Below are positions 1-6,417 of a DNA stretch of 10,015 nt, piece after piece. The translations under genes were made by a program, and so were the position numbers. The stretch covers positions 1 to 10,015 of the forward strand of contig JALVEG010000342.1 in assembly GCA_027031145.1 (NCBI GenBank), in the 5' to 3' direction. The notes under the pieces were generated by a model. It was not told the DNA's origin and searched no databases. It was given only the letters and a program-made list of their open reading frames with translations. The stretch is from Saprospiraceae bacterium. GTDB taxonomy: Bacteria; Bacteroidota; Bacteroidia; Chitinophagales; Saprospiraceae. Numbering within the stretch: the first letter of the stretch is position 1; each line of letters starts with the position of its first letter.

Positions 1-181
1 TATTATCTTTAAATAAAATATTGTATAAAATATACTCTCCCGGTTTAGCCGTTTCACCCTGATTTTTTGAATAAATCTTAAACTCTCCTCTATGATATTT
101 CAACTTGGAAAAACCATCGTTTTTATGTTCTGAACATGATAAAAGGATAAGTAATGACAACAATGATAATAAAACTTTCAT
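1..181 (-). CDS. Lipoprotein, N-terminal part; probable FKBP-type peptidyl-prolyl isomerase (GldI-like?)
   Basis: This gene is cut by the left edge; only its first 60 codons are present, starting at an ATG at 181. The product begins MKVLLSLLSLLILLSCSE, a short signal peptide with a lipobox (LLSC), so Cys16 should be lipidated and the protein anchored to a membrane facing the periplasm. The mature start (GFSKLKYHRGEFKIYSKN, then GETAKPGEYILYNILFK) resembles the opening strands of FKBP-type prolyl isomerases, where a Gly-x-Lys-x-Lys-Pro-Gly-like turn precedes a hydrophobic strand. The catalytic core is outside the window, so this assignment is tentative. It lies three bases downstream of the NrnA-like stop codon, so the two are almost certainly co-transcribed. 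In flavobacteria, as I recall, an NrnA-type gene sits beside the gliding lipoprotein gene gldI, which is why GldI is suggested. Confidence 0.6.
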   Translation of the reverse strand, partial: MKVLLSLLSLLILLSCSEHKNDGFSKLKYHRGEFKIYSKNQGETAKPGEYILYNILFKDN

Positions 182-184
182 AAA

Positions 185-1180
185 TTATTGTTTTATATAA
201 AAAGGTAATATGGATTTAAACTTATTAATCACTGACTCCAATTTAGCATAAGCATGACCTCCTGCTGCATTTTTATGTCCCCCGCCTTTGAAATTATCTC
301 TTGCGATTTCCTGAACGGAAATATCTCCTTTGGAACGTAATGAAATCTTAACTATTGTAGGTTGTTCTGTTATTAAAGCTGCTATCCTGATATTTTTTAT
401 CATTAACAGGTAATTTACAAGACCTTCGGTATCTCCTCTCTGAATATCAAAATCTTTATAGTCCTGTTTCGTCAGGTATATTATCCCTGCATGAAATTCA
501 GGAATCAATTCCATTCTTTTATTTAAAGCAAAACCTATTAGTTTAACTTGTTTTTCAGACAGACTGTTATATATTTTATTTTGAAGTTCATTTAAATCAA
601 TGTCATATTGCATCAGTTTGGATGCTGTTAAAAATGTTTTTGAAGTTGTGCTGTATTTGAATGAACCGGTATCAGTGATGATTCCCGTCATGATACATTC
701 GGCAATTTCTTTGTCAATATTTTTATTATTGTCCAGATATTCAAAGAAATCGTACATCAACTCGGAAGTGGAACTTGATTTAGTATCTGATAAAACATAA
801 TCGGCAAAAGGTTCCGGTTCAATATGATGATCAATGTGAATTTTTATCGCATTGGAGTCCTGTACCAATTCCCCCATTTTATCAATTCTGTCGAGTCCGC
901 TAAAATCCAAAAAGAAGATCACTTCGGTTTTTTTTATTATTTCTTCAACTTTTTTCTTTTCAAAATCGAAAATAATAATATCATCTGTTTTAGGTAAAAA
1001 AGTATAGATTGAAGGAAATTCACTTGGGAAAATTATTCTGGCAGTATGACCTGATTTCTCCAAATACAACTTTAAAGCCATTGATGAACCAATAGCATCT
1101 CCATCAGGATTCCTGTGTGAAAATATCACAATGTCTCTGGGAAAAGATAATACTTTCCTTATTTCATTTATTCCCTCCAT
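185..1180 (-). CDS. nrnA: DHH/DHHA1 family phosphoesterase, NrnA-like (oligoribonuclease / pAp phosphatase)
   Basis: Predicted cytoplasmic metal-dependent phosphoesterase of the NrnA type, which degrades 2-5 nt nanoRNAs and dephosphorylates 3'-phosphoadenosine 5'-phosphate. Counting from the ATG at 1180 the protein has 331 residues, usual for the family. Visible motifs are SHRNPDGDAIGSS (about 21-33, metal ligands), LDFSG (about 91-95), the DHH signature IDHH (about 116-119), GIITDTGSF (about 166-174) and, in the C-terminal DHHA1 domain, the substrate-binding GGGHKNAAGG (about 299-308). All key residues appear intact. The frame stays open to a TTG at 1204, but that codon overlaps the promoter box at 1202-1209, so it would lie upstream of the transcript start; the ATG at 1180 is preferred. 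The gene leads an operon with the lipoprotein downstream. The family is certain; the exact substrate in this organism is inferred. Confidence 0.93.
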   Translation of the reverse strand: MEGINEIRKVLSFPRDIVIFSHRNPDGDAIGSSMALKLYLEKSGHTARIIFPSEFPSIYTFLPKTDDIIIFDFEKKKVEEIIKKTEVIFFLDFSGLDRIDKMGELVQDSNAIKIHIDHHIEPEPFADYVLSDTKSSSTSELMYDFFEYLDNNKNIDKEIAECIMTGIITDTGSFKYSTTSKTFLTASKLMQYDIDLNELQNKIYNSLSEKQVKLIGFALNKRMELIPEFHAGIIYLTKQDYKDFDIQRGDTEGLVNYLLMIKNIRIAALITEQPTIVKISLRSKGDISVQEIARDNFKGGGHKNAAGGHAYAKLESVINKFKSILPFYIKQ

Positions 1181-1201
1181 CAATTTATTTTTTTGAGGTA
1201 G

Positions 1202-1209
1202 CAAAGGTA
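1202..1209 (-). promoter_or_regulatory. Bacteroidota-type -7 promoter box for the nrnA-like operon
   Basis: Read on the minus strand this is TACCTTTG, an exact match to the TAnnTTTG -7 box used by the Bacteroidota primary sigma factor. It ends about 21 bases before the chosen ATG, implying a very short leader. I see no good TTG/TTTG element at the -33 position. It decides the start codon of the gene downstream, because the alternative TTG overlaps it. Confidence 0.6.
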
Positions 1210-1258
1210 AGAAAACTTTGATTATATATGATTAAAAAAAATAATTTTTAAATTTTCA

Positions 1259-1388
1259 TCAGTTTTAAAACGGGTGCATTTCATTTTTTCGCTTTTCCCT
1301 TCCTTTGCCTCTGACTCCTCCCAAAGGGATAAATAAAGGAGAACCCAACCCGCAATGCGAAAAAATGAAATACACCTTTTAAAACTGA
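1259..1388. repeat. Large nested inverted repeat, probable dispersed intergenic element
   Basis: Two arms of about 31-33 bases (1260-1292 and 1357-1387) are near-perfect reverse complements. They share the core TTTCATTTTTTCGC and the outer block CAGTTTTAAAA, and differ by a 2-base gap and about two mismatches. The 64 bases between them contain a second hairpin, CTCCT (1315-1319) pairing with AGGAG (1337-1341) around the 17-base loop CCCAAAGGGATAAATAA. The same loop, with only its end bases changed, recurs at 9943-9959 inside a different stem. The element sits between two divergent promoter boxes, so it cannot be the terminator of either flanking gene. It looks like a palindromic repetitive element or small non-autonomous mobile element. 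No transposase gene is nearby and I see no clear target-site duplication. Confidence 0.7.
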
Positions 1389-1463
1389 ATTCACAATAGT
1401 ATTTATTTCAATTTCCGAAAAATTTATTTTTAAATAATATTCTTTATTTACAATTTTTGAATG

Positions 1464-1471
1464 TATTTTTG
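1464..1471 (+). promoter_or_regulatory. Possible -7 promoter box for the 3'-5' exonuclease gene
   Basis: TATTTTTG matches the TAnnTTTG consensus exactly and lies 50 bases upstream of the ATG at 1522. The surroundings are very T-rich, so a chance match is easier here than at the other sites, and no clear -33 element is visible. Confidence 0.4.
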
Positions 1472-1521
1472 GACTATTAATTATATCAAACCAGTGCATC
1501 AGGATTAAAAATTACAGAATT

Positions 1522-2232
1522 ATGAATATAAGCAATATACTTTTTTTAGATATTGAAACAGCTCCTGTTTCAAAAGAATACAACGAATTAACACCTGTCA
1601 TGCAGGAACTTTGGAAGAAAAAGAGCAAATACTGGCTTAAAGATAAAGAAGAAAGTGATGAAATATTTGCTGAATTGTTTTCTGAAAAAGCCGGGATCTA
1701 TGCAGAATTTGCTAAAGTGGTTTGTATTTCGGTGGGTTATATAAAAGAAAGTTCAGGGAAAAGAGAAATGAGATTAAATTCTTATTATGGCCATGATGAA
1801 AAAAAAATATTAAGTGATTTTTCAGAATTATTAAATAAACATTTTAATAATCCTGATAAATACTTTTTATGCGGTCATAATATAAAAGAATTTGATATTC
1901 CCTTCCTTTCAAGGAGAATGATAATTAACGGACTGCCACTTCCTGCGATGCTTGATATTGCAGGTAAAAAACCATGGGAAACAAAACATCTTTGCGATAC
2001 TTTGGAAATGTGGAAATTCGGAGATTATAAAAATTATACATCCCTCAATCTGTTAGCAGCTATTCTGGGTATTAAATCTCCGAAAGATGATATTGACGGC
2101 TCTATGGTTGGGAGGGTTTATTGGGAAAATAATGATCTGGAAAGAATAAAAATATATTGCGAAAAAGATGTTCTGACAGTTGCACAGATTTATCTTAGAA
2201 TGCATAACCGGCCTTTGTTAGAAGAAGAGTGA
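1522..2232 (+). CDS. Predicted 3'-5' exonuclease, DEDDy type, PolB-exonuclease-like family
   Basis: This 236-residue protein is a stand-alone DEDDy exonuclease of the family described as predicted 3'-5' exonuclease related to the proofreading domain of PolB. Exo I is LFLDIETAP with Asp10 and Glu12; Exo II is GHNIKEFDIPF with Asp125; Exo III is YCEKDV with Tyr212 and Asp216, the Tyr-x3-Asp spacing of the DEDDy subclass. These four acidic residues would bind two catalytic metal ions. A segment rich in Lys and Glu (about 31-55) between Exo I and the next strand is usual in this family. There is no polymerase domain, signal peptide or membrane segment, so it is cytoplasmic. The substrate (DNA or RNA) is unknown for the family. 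It is divergent from the nrnA-like operon and has its own probable promoter; the 189-base gap before the next gene argues against a tight operon. Confidence 0.88.
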   Translation: MNISNILFLDIETAPVSKEYNELTPVMQELWKKKSKYWLKDKEESDEIFAELFSEKAGIYAEFAKVVCISVGYIKESSGKREMRLNSYYGHDEKKILSDFSELLNKHFNNPDKYFLCGHNIKEFDIPFLSRRMIINGLPLPAMLDIAGKKPWETKHLCDTLEMWKFGDYKNYTSLNLLAAILGIKSPKDDIDGSMVGRVYWENNDLERIKIYCEKDVLTVAQIYLRMHNRPLLEEE

Positions 2233-2252
2233 TTTTATAGAAAAAATATTAA

Positions 2253-2273
2253 TTGGAAGCACTAAATTTCCAA
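2253..2273 (+). terminator. Weak hairpin after the exonuclease gene, possible terminator
   Basis: TTGGAA (2253-2258) and TTCCAA (2268-2273) form a perfect 6-bp stem with a 9-base loop, 20 bases after the stop codon at 2232. The following sequence (CAATTTATAC) is not a good uridine tract, so it may only be a transcript-end-stabilising stem or chance. Confidence 0.25.
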
Positions 2274-2304
2274 CAATTTATACTGGATATAAATTAATTT
2301 TACG

Positions 2305-2312
2305 TATCTTTG
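2305..2312 (+). promoter_or_regulatory. Bacteroidota-type -7 promoter box for the cryptochrome gene
   Basis: TATCTTTG is an exact TAnnTTTG match in the 189-base gap before the cryptochrome gene. It would give a leader of roughly 100 bases before the TTG start at 2422. No convincing -33 TTG element is visible at the expected distance. Confidence 0.5.
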
Positions 2313-2421
2313 AGTTTGATTTGATAATCGCATTTGCTTAAAAACTTAATGATTGAGTTACAATAGCATTAGTGATTATGTAGAAGTATGTTTTGAAATT
2401 TATAACTAAAATAGTATTGTT

Positions 2422-3849
2422 TTGAGAATAAAAATCGGAATTGTTTGGTTTAGACATGATTTAAGATTAAGAGATAACGAAGCACTGACTCAGGCAGCAA
2501 ATCAATGTGATGTTATTTTGCCAATTTATGTTTTTGATAAAAGGCTTTATGAGAACAAAACAGATCATGGTTTTCGTCAGGTAGGTCCTTACAGGGCAAA
2601 ATTTATTTTAGAATCACTTAGTTATCTGAAAAAATCATTTGGGGAAAGGAATATTGACCTGATTATCCGATTTGGAAAGACAGAAGATATTATTTATGAG
2701 ATAGCACATAAAGTAAAATCAACATGGGTTTATTGCAACAGGGAAAGAACACCTGAAGAAGAATTCATCCAGGATGAACTGGAAAAGAAATTATGGCAAA
2801 TAGGGCAGGAATTAAGATTCACCAGAGGCAAAATGTTGTATCATACAGGAGATTTGCCTTTTCCGATAAAACATACTCCTGATACTTATGCTGCTTTTTA
2901 CAGGGAAGTTGGGAAAATAGTTCCGGTTAGAAAACCATTGCCTATTCCTGATAAGATTTTACCTTATATGGATAATGTGATGTCCGAACCATTACCTACA
3001 ATGGAAGATTTGGGTTTTTCCAATGATGAAATTCCCGAAACAAATATTTTTAAAGGCGGGGAATATGAAGCTTTGAGGAGAATGGAGGAATTTATAAAAG
3101 ATAATTTTAAAGCTACTGCCTTAAGTTTAAAACAAAAGAAGAAAAAAGCCGGAGTCCTGGTTACGCATATGAGTCCTTATCTGAATACCGGATGTATTTC
3201 TCCAAAAACCATTTATGAATATATAAATAGGTTTATGGGAAATAAATATCATAGTAATAGAGCTTCCTGTATTATTCACGGACTTATGAGAAGAGACTTT
3301 TTTAAACTTCAGGAAAAAAAATATGTTGAAAAGATATTTGAAAAAGGTGGTATAAGAGGATTGGATTTATCAGAATTGACTGATGACATGGATGCTTTCA
3401 ATCTCTGGAAAGAAGCAAAAACAGGAGTCCCTATTGTTGATGCTTTTATGAGGGAATTGAATCAAACCGGATTTATTCCTTTTGAGGGAAGAAGGATACT
3501 TTCACAGTTTTTAATAGAAGAATTGAAAGTTAATTGGCAGTTGGGTGCCGAATACTTCCAATCAATATTGATAGATTATAATCCTTGTAGTAATTGGGGC
3601 AATTGGAATACAATGGCCGGTGTCAATTTTGATGCTAAGGAAGACAGATATTGCAACTTTATCACAAAAGCAAAAAAACTTGATCCCAAAGGAGAATTTG
3701 TAAGAAGATGGATACCCGAGCTTTCTACTTTAGGCAATAATTATATTCATGAACCTGATAAAGTTTCGGAAGCTGAACTTAAAAAAGCCAATATAGAATT
3801 AGGCAAAGATTATCCGATGCCGATAGTAAATACAGAACGTTGGGTATAA
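2422..3849 (+). CDS. DASH-type cryptochrome / deoxyribodipyrimidine photolyase family protein, divergent
   Basis: This 475-residue flavoprotein has the N-terminal alpha/beta photolyase domain (VWFRHDLRLRDNEAL, about 8-22) and the C-terminal FAD-binding domain. DASH-type marks are LPFPIKHTPDTYAAFYREV (145-163), GGEYEALRRMEEF (212-224) and CSNWGNWNTMAGV followed by DAKEDRYCNF (389-413). The FAD phosphate loop is VTHMSPYLNTGCISP (247-261). Asn391 and Trp395 fit the flavin-side Asn and inner Trp of photolyases, and Trp372 the middle Trp. Several usually conserved residues seem changed: the Glu-x-x-Trp of the lesion pocket reads Gly287-Leu-Met-Arg290, the Asn-Arg of TGxMxNRxR reads Phe354-Glu355, and no Trp lies at the outer position of the electron chain (none between 291 and 328). 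The start is TTG: an in-frame stop lies at 2407-2409 and no ATG falls between it and the first conserved motif. Whether it repairs DNA or only senses light is open. Confidence 0.9.
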   Translation: MRIKIGIVWFRHDLRLRDNEALTQAANQCDVILPIYVFDKRLYENKTDHGFRQVGPYRAKFILESLSYLKKSFGERNIDLIIRFGKTEDIIYEIAHKVKSTWVYCNRERTPEEEFIQDELEKKLWQIGQELRFTRGKMLYHTGDLPFPIKHTPDTYAAFYREVGKIVPVRKPLPIPDKILPYMDNVMSEPLPTMEDLGFSNDEIPETNIFKGGEYEALRRMEEFIKDNFKATALSLKQKKKKAGVLVTHMSPYLNTGCISPKTIYEYINRFMGNKYHSNRASCIIHGLMRRDFFKLQEKKYVEKIFEKGGIRGLDLSELTDDMDAFNLWKEAKTGVPIVDAFMRELNQTGFIPFEGRRILSQFLIEELKVNWQLGAEYFQSILIDYNPCSNWGNWNTMAGVNFDAKEDRYCNFITKAKKLDPKGEFVRRWIPELSTLGNNYIHEPDKVSEAELKKANIELGKDYPMPIVNTERWV

Positions 3850-3859
3850 TCAGCTATAA

Positions 3860-4081
3860 TTAATCAAAAATAAGTGTATAAGTTTTTCTAATGTATTTTT
3901 TAAGATTGAGCCAAAATAAAGCAATCAAATAAAATACTATCGGTGATCCTAATGTTAAAAAAGAAATGTAAATGAAATATAATCTCATTTTACTGCTCTG
4001 AATTCCGAATTTTTCACCCAGATAAGCAAAAACCCCAAAAGTCGATCTTTCGGTTTTATTTTTTAGCCAATTTTTTAACAT
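3860..4081 (-). CDS. Small PspC-domain membrane protein
   Basis: This 73-residue protein is essentially one PspC domain. The motif TFGVFAYLGEKFGI (about 14-27) corresponds to the family's Gly-Val-x-x-Gly-Leu-Ala-x-x-Phe-Gly-Ile segment, and is followed by the Arg-Leu (33-34) that precedes a hydrophobic stretch (about 34-62). That stretch should cross the inner membrane once or as a hairpin. Phage-shock-protein C relatives take part in envelope-stress signalling in proteobacteria; stand-alone short forms are common in Bacteroidota and their role is less clear. No PspA, PspB or DNA-binding partner is encoded nearby. It starts 10 bases after the DUF6580-like gene ends and has no promoter box of its own, so it is probably the second gene of that operon. 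It converges on the cryptochrome gene with only 10 bases between the two stop codons. Confidence 0.85.
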   Translation of the reverse strand: MLKNWLKNKTERSTFGVFAYLGEKFGIQSSKMRLYFIYISFLTLGSPIVFYLIALFWLNLKKYIRKTYTLIFD

Positions 4082-4091
4082 TTTAATCTAT

Positions 4092-4691
4092 TTATTCATT
4101 AAAAGAATAAACTCCTTTCAATCTGAATATGTATCTGACAGCGATATCATATATACCGAAAACGATAAAACTAAATATAATATTGCTTATTAAGGTACTT
4201 CTGAAAAATGGAATACCTGCAATATAACTATTCAATAAGCCTGAAAAATCTCTTGCGTATAGTTCCGGAGAACTTAACCATGATCCAAAATTCGTTATAA
4301 GAAAAAATACTATAGCTCCACCTATCGCAGTGAAAAACAATTTTATATAATTAAATTTCTTTAAAAGAAAAGATGCACTAAAAATTATAAGCACAATACT
4401 AACATATACCCAAATCATATAATCCGCAAAAAAGATAATCCCTTTTTTATTAGCGAAATATTCAGGATGAACATAGTTGTTGAAAACAAAATCAGAAACA
4501 AACAATGCAATTATAGTGACATAAAGAAATATCCTTTTTCTTAAAAACATCGCACCTCCGAAGATTGCCAATCCTAAAATCGGAGTGAAATTATCAGGAT
4601 GAGGGAATAATTTAATCACTGCAATTAGTAAAATATACAAACTAACTGCTATCACTGTAACAATATTTTTCTTATCTTTATTGATTTTCAT
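4092..4691 (-). CDS. DUF6580-like integral membrane protein
   Basis: This 199-residue protein (from the ATG at 4691) has about five or six hydrophobic segments and little else, so it is an inner-membrane protein. The loop after the first segment, FPHPDNFTPILGLAIFGGA, is the hallmark I associate with DUF6580, a family whose fold recalls the substrate-binding S components of ECF vitamin transporters. That link is recollection and inference; the substrate is unknown, and no ECF ATPase or T component is in the window. A second conserved-looking block is FLITNFGSWLSSPELY (about 150-165). The frame extends three codons upstream to a TTG at 4700, but the ATG at 4691 is the better start given the promoter box at 4713-4720. 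It is the first gene of a two-gene operon with the PspC protein. Confidence 0.8.
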   Translation of the reverse strand: MKINKDKKNIVTVIAVSLYILLIAVIKLFPHPDNFTPILGLAIFGGAMFLRKRIFLYVTIIALFVSDFVFNNYVHPEYFANKKGIIFFADYMIWVYVSIVLIIFSASFLLKKFNYIKLFFTAIGGAIVFFLITNFGSWLSSPELYARDFSGLLNSYIAGIPFFRSTLISNIIFSFIVFGIYDIAVRYIFRLKGVYSFNE

Positions 4692-4712
4692 ATTTACCAA
4701 ATTTATGTTTTA

Positions 4713-4720
4713 CAAATGTA
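4713..4720 (-). promoter_or_regulatory. Bacteroidota-type -7 promoter box for the DUF6580-pspC operon
   Basis: Read on the minus strand this is TACATTTG, an exact TAnnTTTG match whose end is about 21 bases from the ATG at 4691. The box-to-ATG distance equals that of the nrnA-like operon, which supports both assignments. No clear -33 element is seen. Confidence 0.6.
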
Positions 4721-4859
4721 TGATAAATTTTTTAAATATAAAAATCTTAAGTGGATATTTATGATAGGAGAAGAAGCTTTTGTGAAATTGAGTTTTATTA
4801 ATCAGGTTATAAATTTACATTCTTACACGATTTTTTTAAAATAATATTCTAAATAATTG

Positions 4860-4867
4860 TAATTTTG
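4860..4867 (+). promoter_or_regulatory. Possible -7 promoter box for glucose-6-phosphate isomerase
   Basis: TAATTTTG is an exact TAnnTTTG match, the best candidate upstream of the isomerase gene. It would leave a leader of roughly 120 bases before the ATG at 4996, long compared with the two minus-strand operons. The region is T-rich, so a chance match is possible. Confidence 0.4.
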
Positions 4868-4892
4868 ATTTTTATCTACTCAGGCAGGAGCT

Positions 4893-4933
4893 AATCTGAA
4901 AAAATAGCTGAAATTAGATTGATTTTTTTTCAG
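4893..4933 (+). promoter_or_regulatory. Overlapping inverted repeats in the isomerase leader
   Basis: Two mutually exclusive stems can be drawn. One pairs AATCTGA (4893-4899) with TTAGATT (4914-4920, one G-T pair) and is followed by eight T residues, resembling an intrinsic terminator. The other pairs CTGAAAAAAT (4896-4905) with the ATTTTTTTTCAG stretch (4922-4933), sequestering the same T tract. The arrangement recalls an attenuator, but the stems are AT-rich and short, and no known riboswitch family is recognised. Confidence 0.25.
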
Positions 4934-4995
4934 TCATAATTATTCTACCGGAGGAGATTCTGATTTTTTAATAAAATAATAATACTTTAAGGATA

Positions 4996-6291
4996 ATGAA
5001 AAATATAAATCTTAATATTAAAAATGCCGGAGCTTTTATTGATGATGATGTTTTCGGTAAATTTATAGATAGTGCATCTAAGAATTTGAAACTGTTAGAA
5101 TCTGGTAAAGGTGCAGGAAATGATTTTTTAGGCTGGTTGAAATTACCATATTCAGAAGAATTTAGAGAAATAAATAGAGTTGCCAATAAAATCAGAAGTC
5201 AGGTTGATACGATCGTTATTGTTGGAATCGGAGGCTCTTATTTAGGTGCTAAAGCTGTTATTTCTGCATTCGAAAGTGATTTTTTGAAAGAAAAACCTGA
5301 GATTTTATATGCAGGATTCAATCTTGATGGAGAGTATCATCAACAATTACTTGAATATCTTGATAATAAGGAATATGCTATCATAGTCATTTCAAAATCG
5401 GGAACAACGACTGAGCCAGCACTGGCATTTAGATTGCTTAAAAATCATATTGAAAATAAAATTGGCAAGAATAAAGCTTCTCATCGTATAATAGCAATCA
5501 CAGATAAAAGTAGAGGGGCATTAAAGCAACTTGCTGATAATGAAGGATATCAGACTTTTGTTATTCCCGATGATGTGGGAGGAAGATTTTCTGTTTTGTC
5601 TCCGGTAGGATTGTTGCCGATAGCAATTGCAGGATTTGATGTTGAAAAAATAATGGAAGGAGCAAGAGATATTGACAAAGCTACCGATTCATCTAATGGT
5701 TTTGGAAATAATGTTGTGATACAGTATGCTGCCGTTAGAAATTCGCTGTATTCCGTTGGAAAAAAGATAGAGATATTGACTTCGTATCATCCTAAATTAT
5801 ATTATTTGACAGAGTGGTGGAAACAATTATTCGGAGAAAGTGAAGGAAAGCAAAACAGGGGTATTTTCCCTGCGGGAGTAATCAATACCACTGATCTGCA
5901 TTCTTTGGGACAATATATACAGGAAGGTGAAAGGATGCTTTTTGAAACGGTTTTATCTGTAAAAGAATCAAAAACCAGATTAGTTGTAAATGAAGATAAA
6001 GAGAATCTCGATAACTTAAATTATTTGGCTGGAAAAGATTTTTTTGAGATCAATCAAAAAGCACAGGAGGGAACTATCATGGCGCATAAGGATGGGGGAG
6101 TACCCGTTTTGGAGATAGATGTCGAAGAAATCAATGAATATTATTTGGGACAGTTGATATTTTTCTTTGAAAAAGCTTGTGCTGTAAGCGGATATATGCT
6201 GGGAGTTAATCCTTTTGATCAGCCGGGAGTGGAAGCATATAAGAAAAATATGTTTATTTTATTGAAAAAACCCGGATTTTCAAAAGAATAA
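4996..6291 (+). CDS. pgi: Glucose-6-phosphate isomerase
   Basis: Cytoplasmic phosphoglucose isomerase, interconverting glucose 6-phosphate and fructose 6-phosphate in glycolysis and gluconeogenesis. At 431 residues it belongs to the short bacterial form (Bacillus-like, about 450) rather than the 550-residue E. coli form. Visible motifs: IVGIGGSYLGAKA (75-87) and ISKSGTTTEPA (132-142) of the SIS domains, which bind the sugar phosphate; family signature 1 as VGGRFSVLSPVGLLP (194-208); and signature 2 ending FDQPGVEAYKKN (407-418). Catalytic candidates are Glu281 in GESEGK (base), His302 in DLHSLGQ (ring opening) and Lys416 in GVEAYK, all present. The start is ATG with AAGG five bases upstream. 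The frame is intact. It stands alone: its upstream neighbour is divergent and the next gene begins 126 bases after its stop. Confidence 0.97.
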   Translation: MKNINLNIKNAGAFIDDDVFGKFIDSASKNLKLLESGKGAGNDFLGWLKLPYSEEFREINRVANKIRSQVDTIVIVGIGGSYLGAKAVISAFESDFLKEKPEILYAGFNLDGEYHQQLLEYLDNKEYAIIVISKSGTTTEPALAFRLLKNHIENKIGKNKASHRIIAITDKSRGALKQLADNEGYQTFVIPDDVGGRFSVLSPVGLLPIAIAGFDVEKIMEGARDIDKATDSSNGFGNNVVIQYAAVRNSLYSVGKKIEILTSYHPKLYYLTEWWKQLFGESEGKQNRGIFPAGVINTTDLHSLGQYIQEGERMLFETVLSVKESKTRLVVNEDKENLDNLNYLAGKDFFEINQKAQEGTIMAHKDGGVPVLEIDVEEINEYYLGQLIFFFEKACAVSGYMLGVNPFDQPGVEAYKKNMFILLKKPGFSKE

Positions 6292-6417
6292 TGCACTTTT
6301 TTTATTTTTTTACGTTATAAATAATAAGCCCCTTTTACATAACTTGTGTTTTGTTTCAAATTTATCTTCTTTTTTGGAAGTATAATTGATATTTCTTAAT
6401 TATCAAATCTATAAGCT

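Noticed and set aside
1204..1204. TTG upstream starts at 1204 (nrnA-like) and 4700 (DUF6580-like)
   Set aside because: Each lies on or right next to the likely promoter box, and both genes have an ATG a few codons downstream before the conserved region.
1281..1499. A 72-codon open frame on the minus strand beginning MHWFDIINSP
   Set aside because: Its C-terminal half is a translation of the inverted repeat at 1259-1388, its composition is not protein-like, and the plus-strand promoter for the exonuclease gene lies inside it. Similar translated repeats are common spurious genes.
4761..4844. A 27-codon plus-strand frame starting MIGEEAFVKL between the divergent operons
   Set aside because: No ribosome-binding site, no recognisable motif, and it ends before the likely pgi promoter. 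Frames this short are expected by chance.
4950..4958. GGAGGAG, a strong Shine-Dalgarno-like sequence in the pgi leader
   Set aside because: It is about 40 bases from the pgi ATG and no ATG, GTG or TTG follows at a suitable distance, so it does not appear to serve a gene.
6385..6408. Short inverted repeat TTGATA/TATCAA just upstream of the secreted-protein gene, considered as an operator
   Set aside because: Only six pairs in a very AT-rich stretch, with no second copy or known regulator motif; easily chance.
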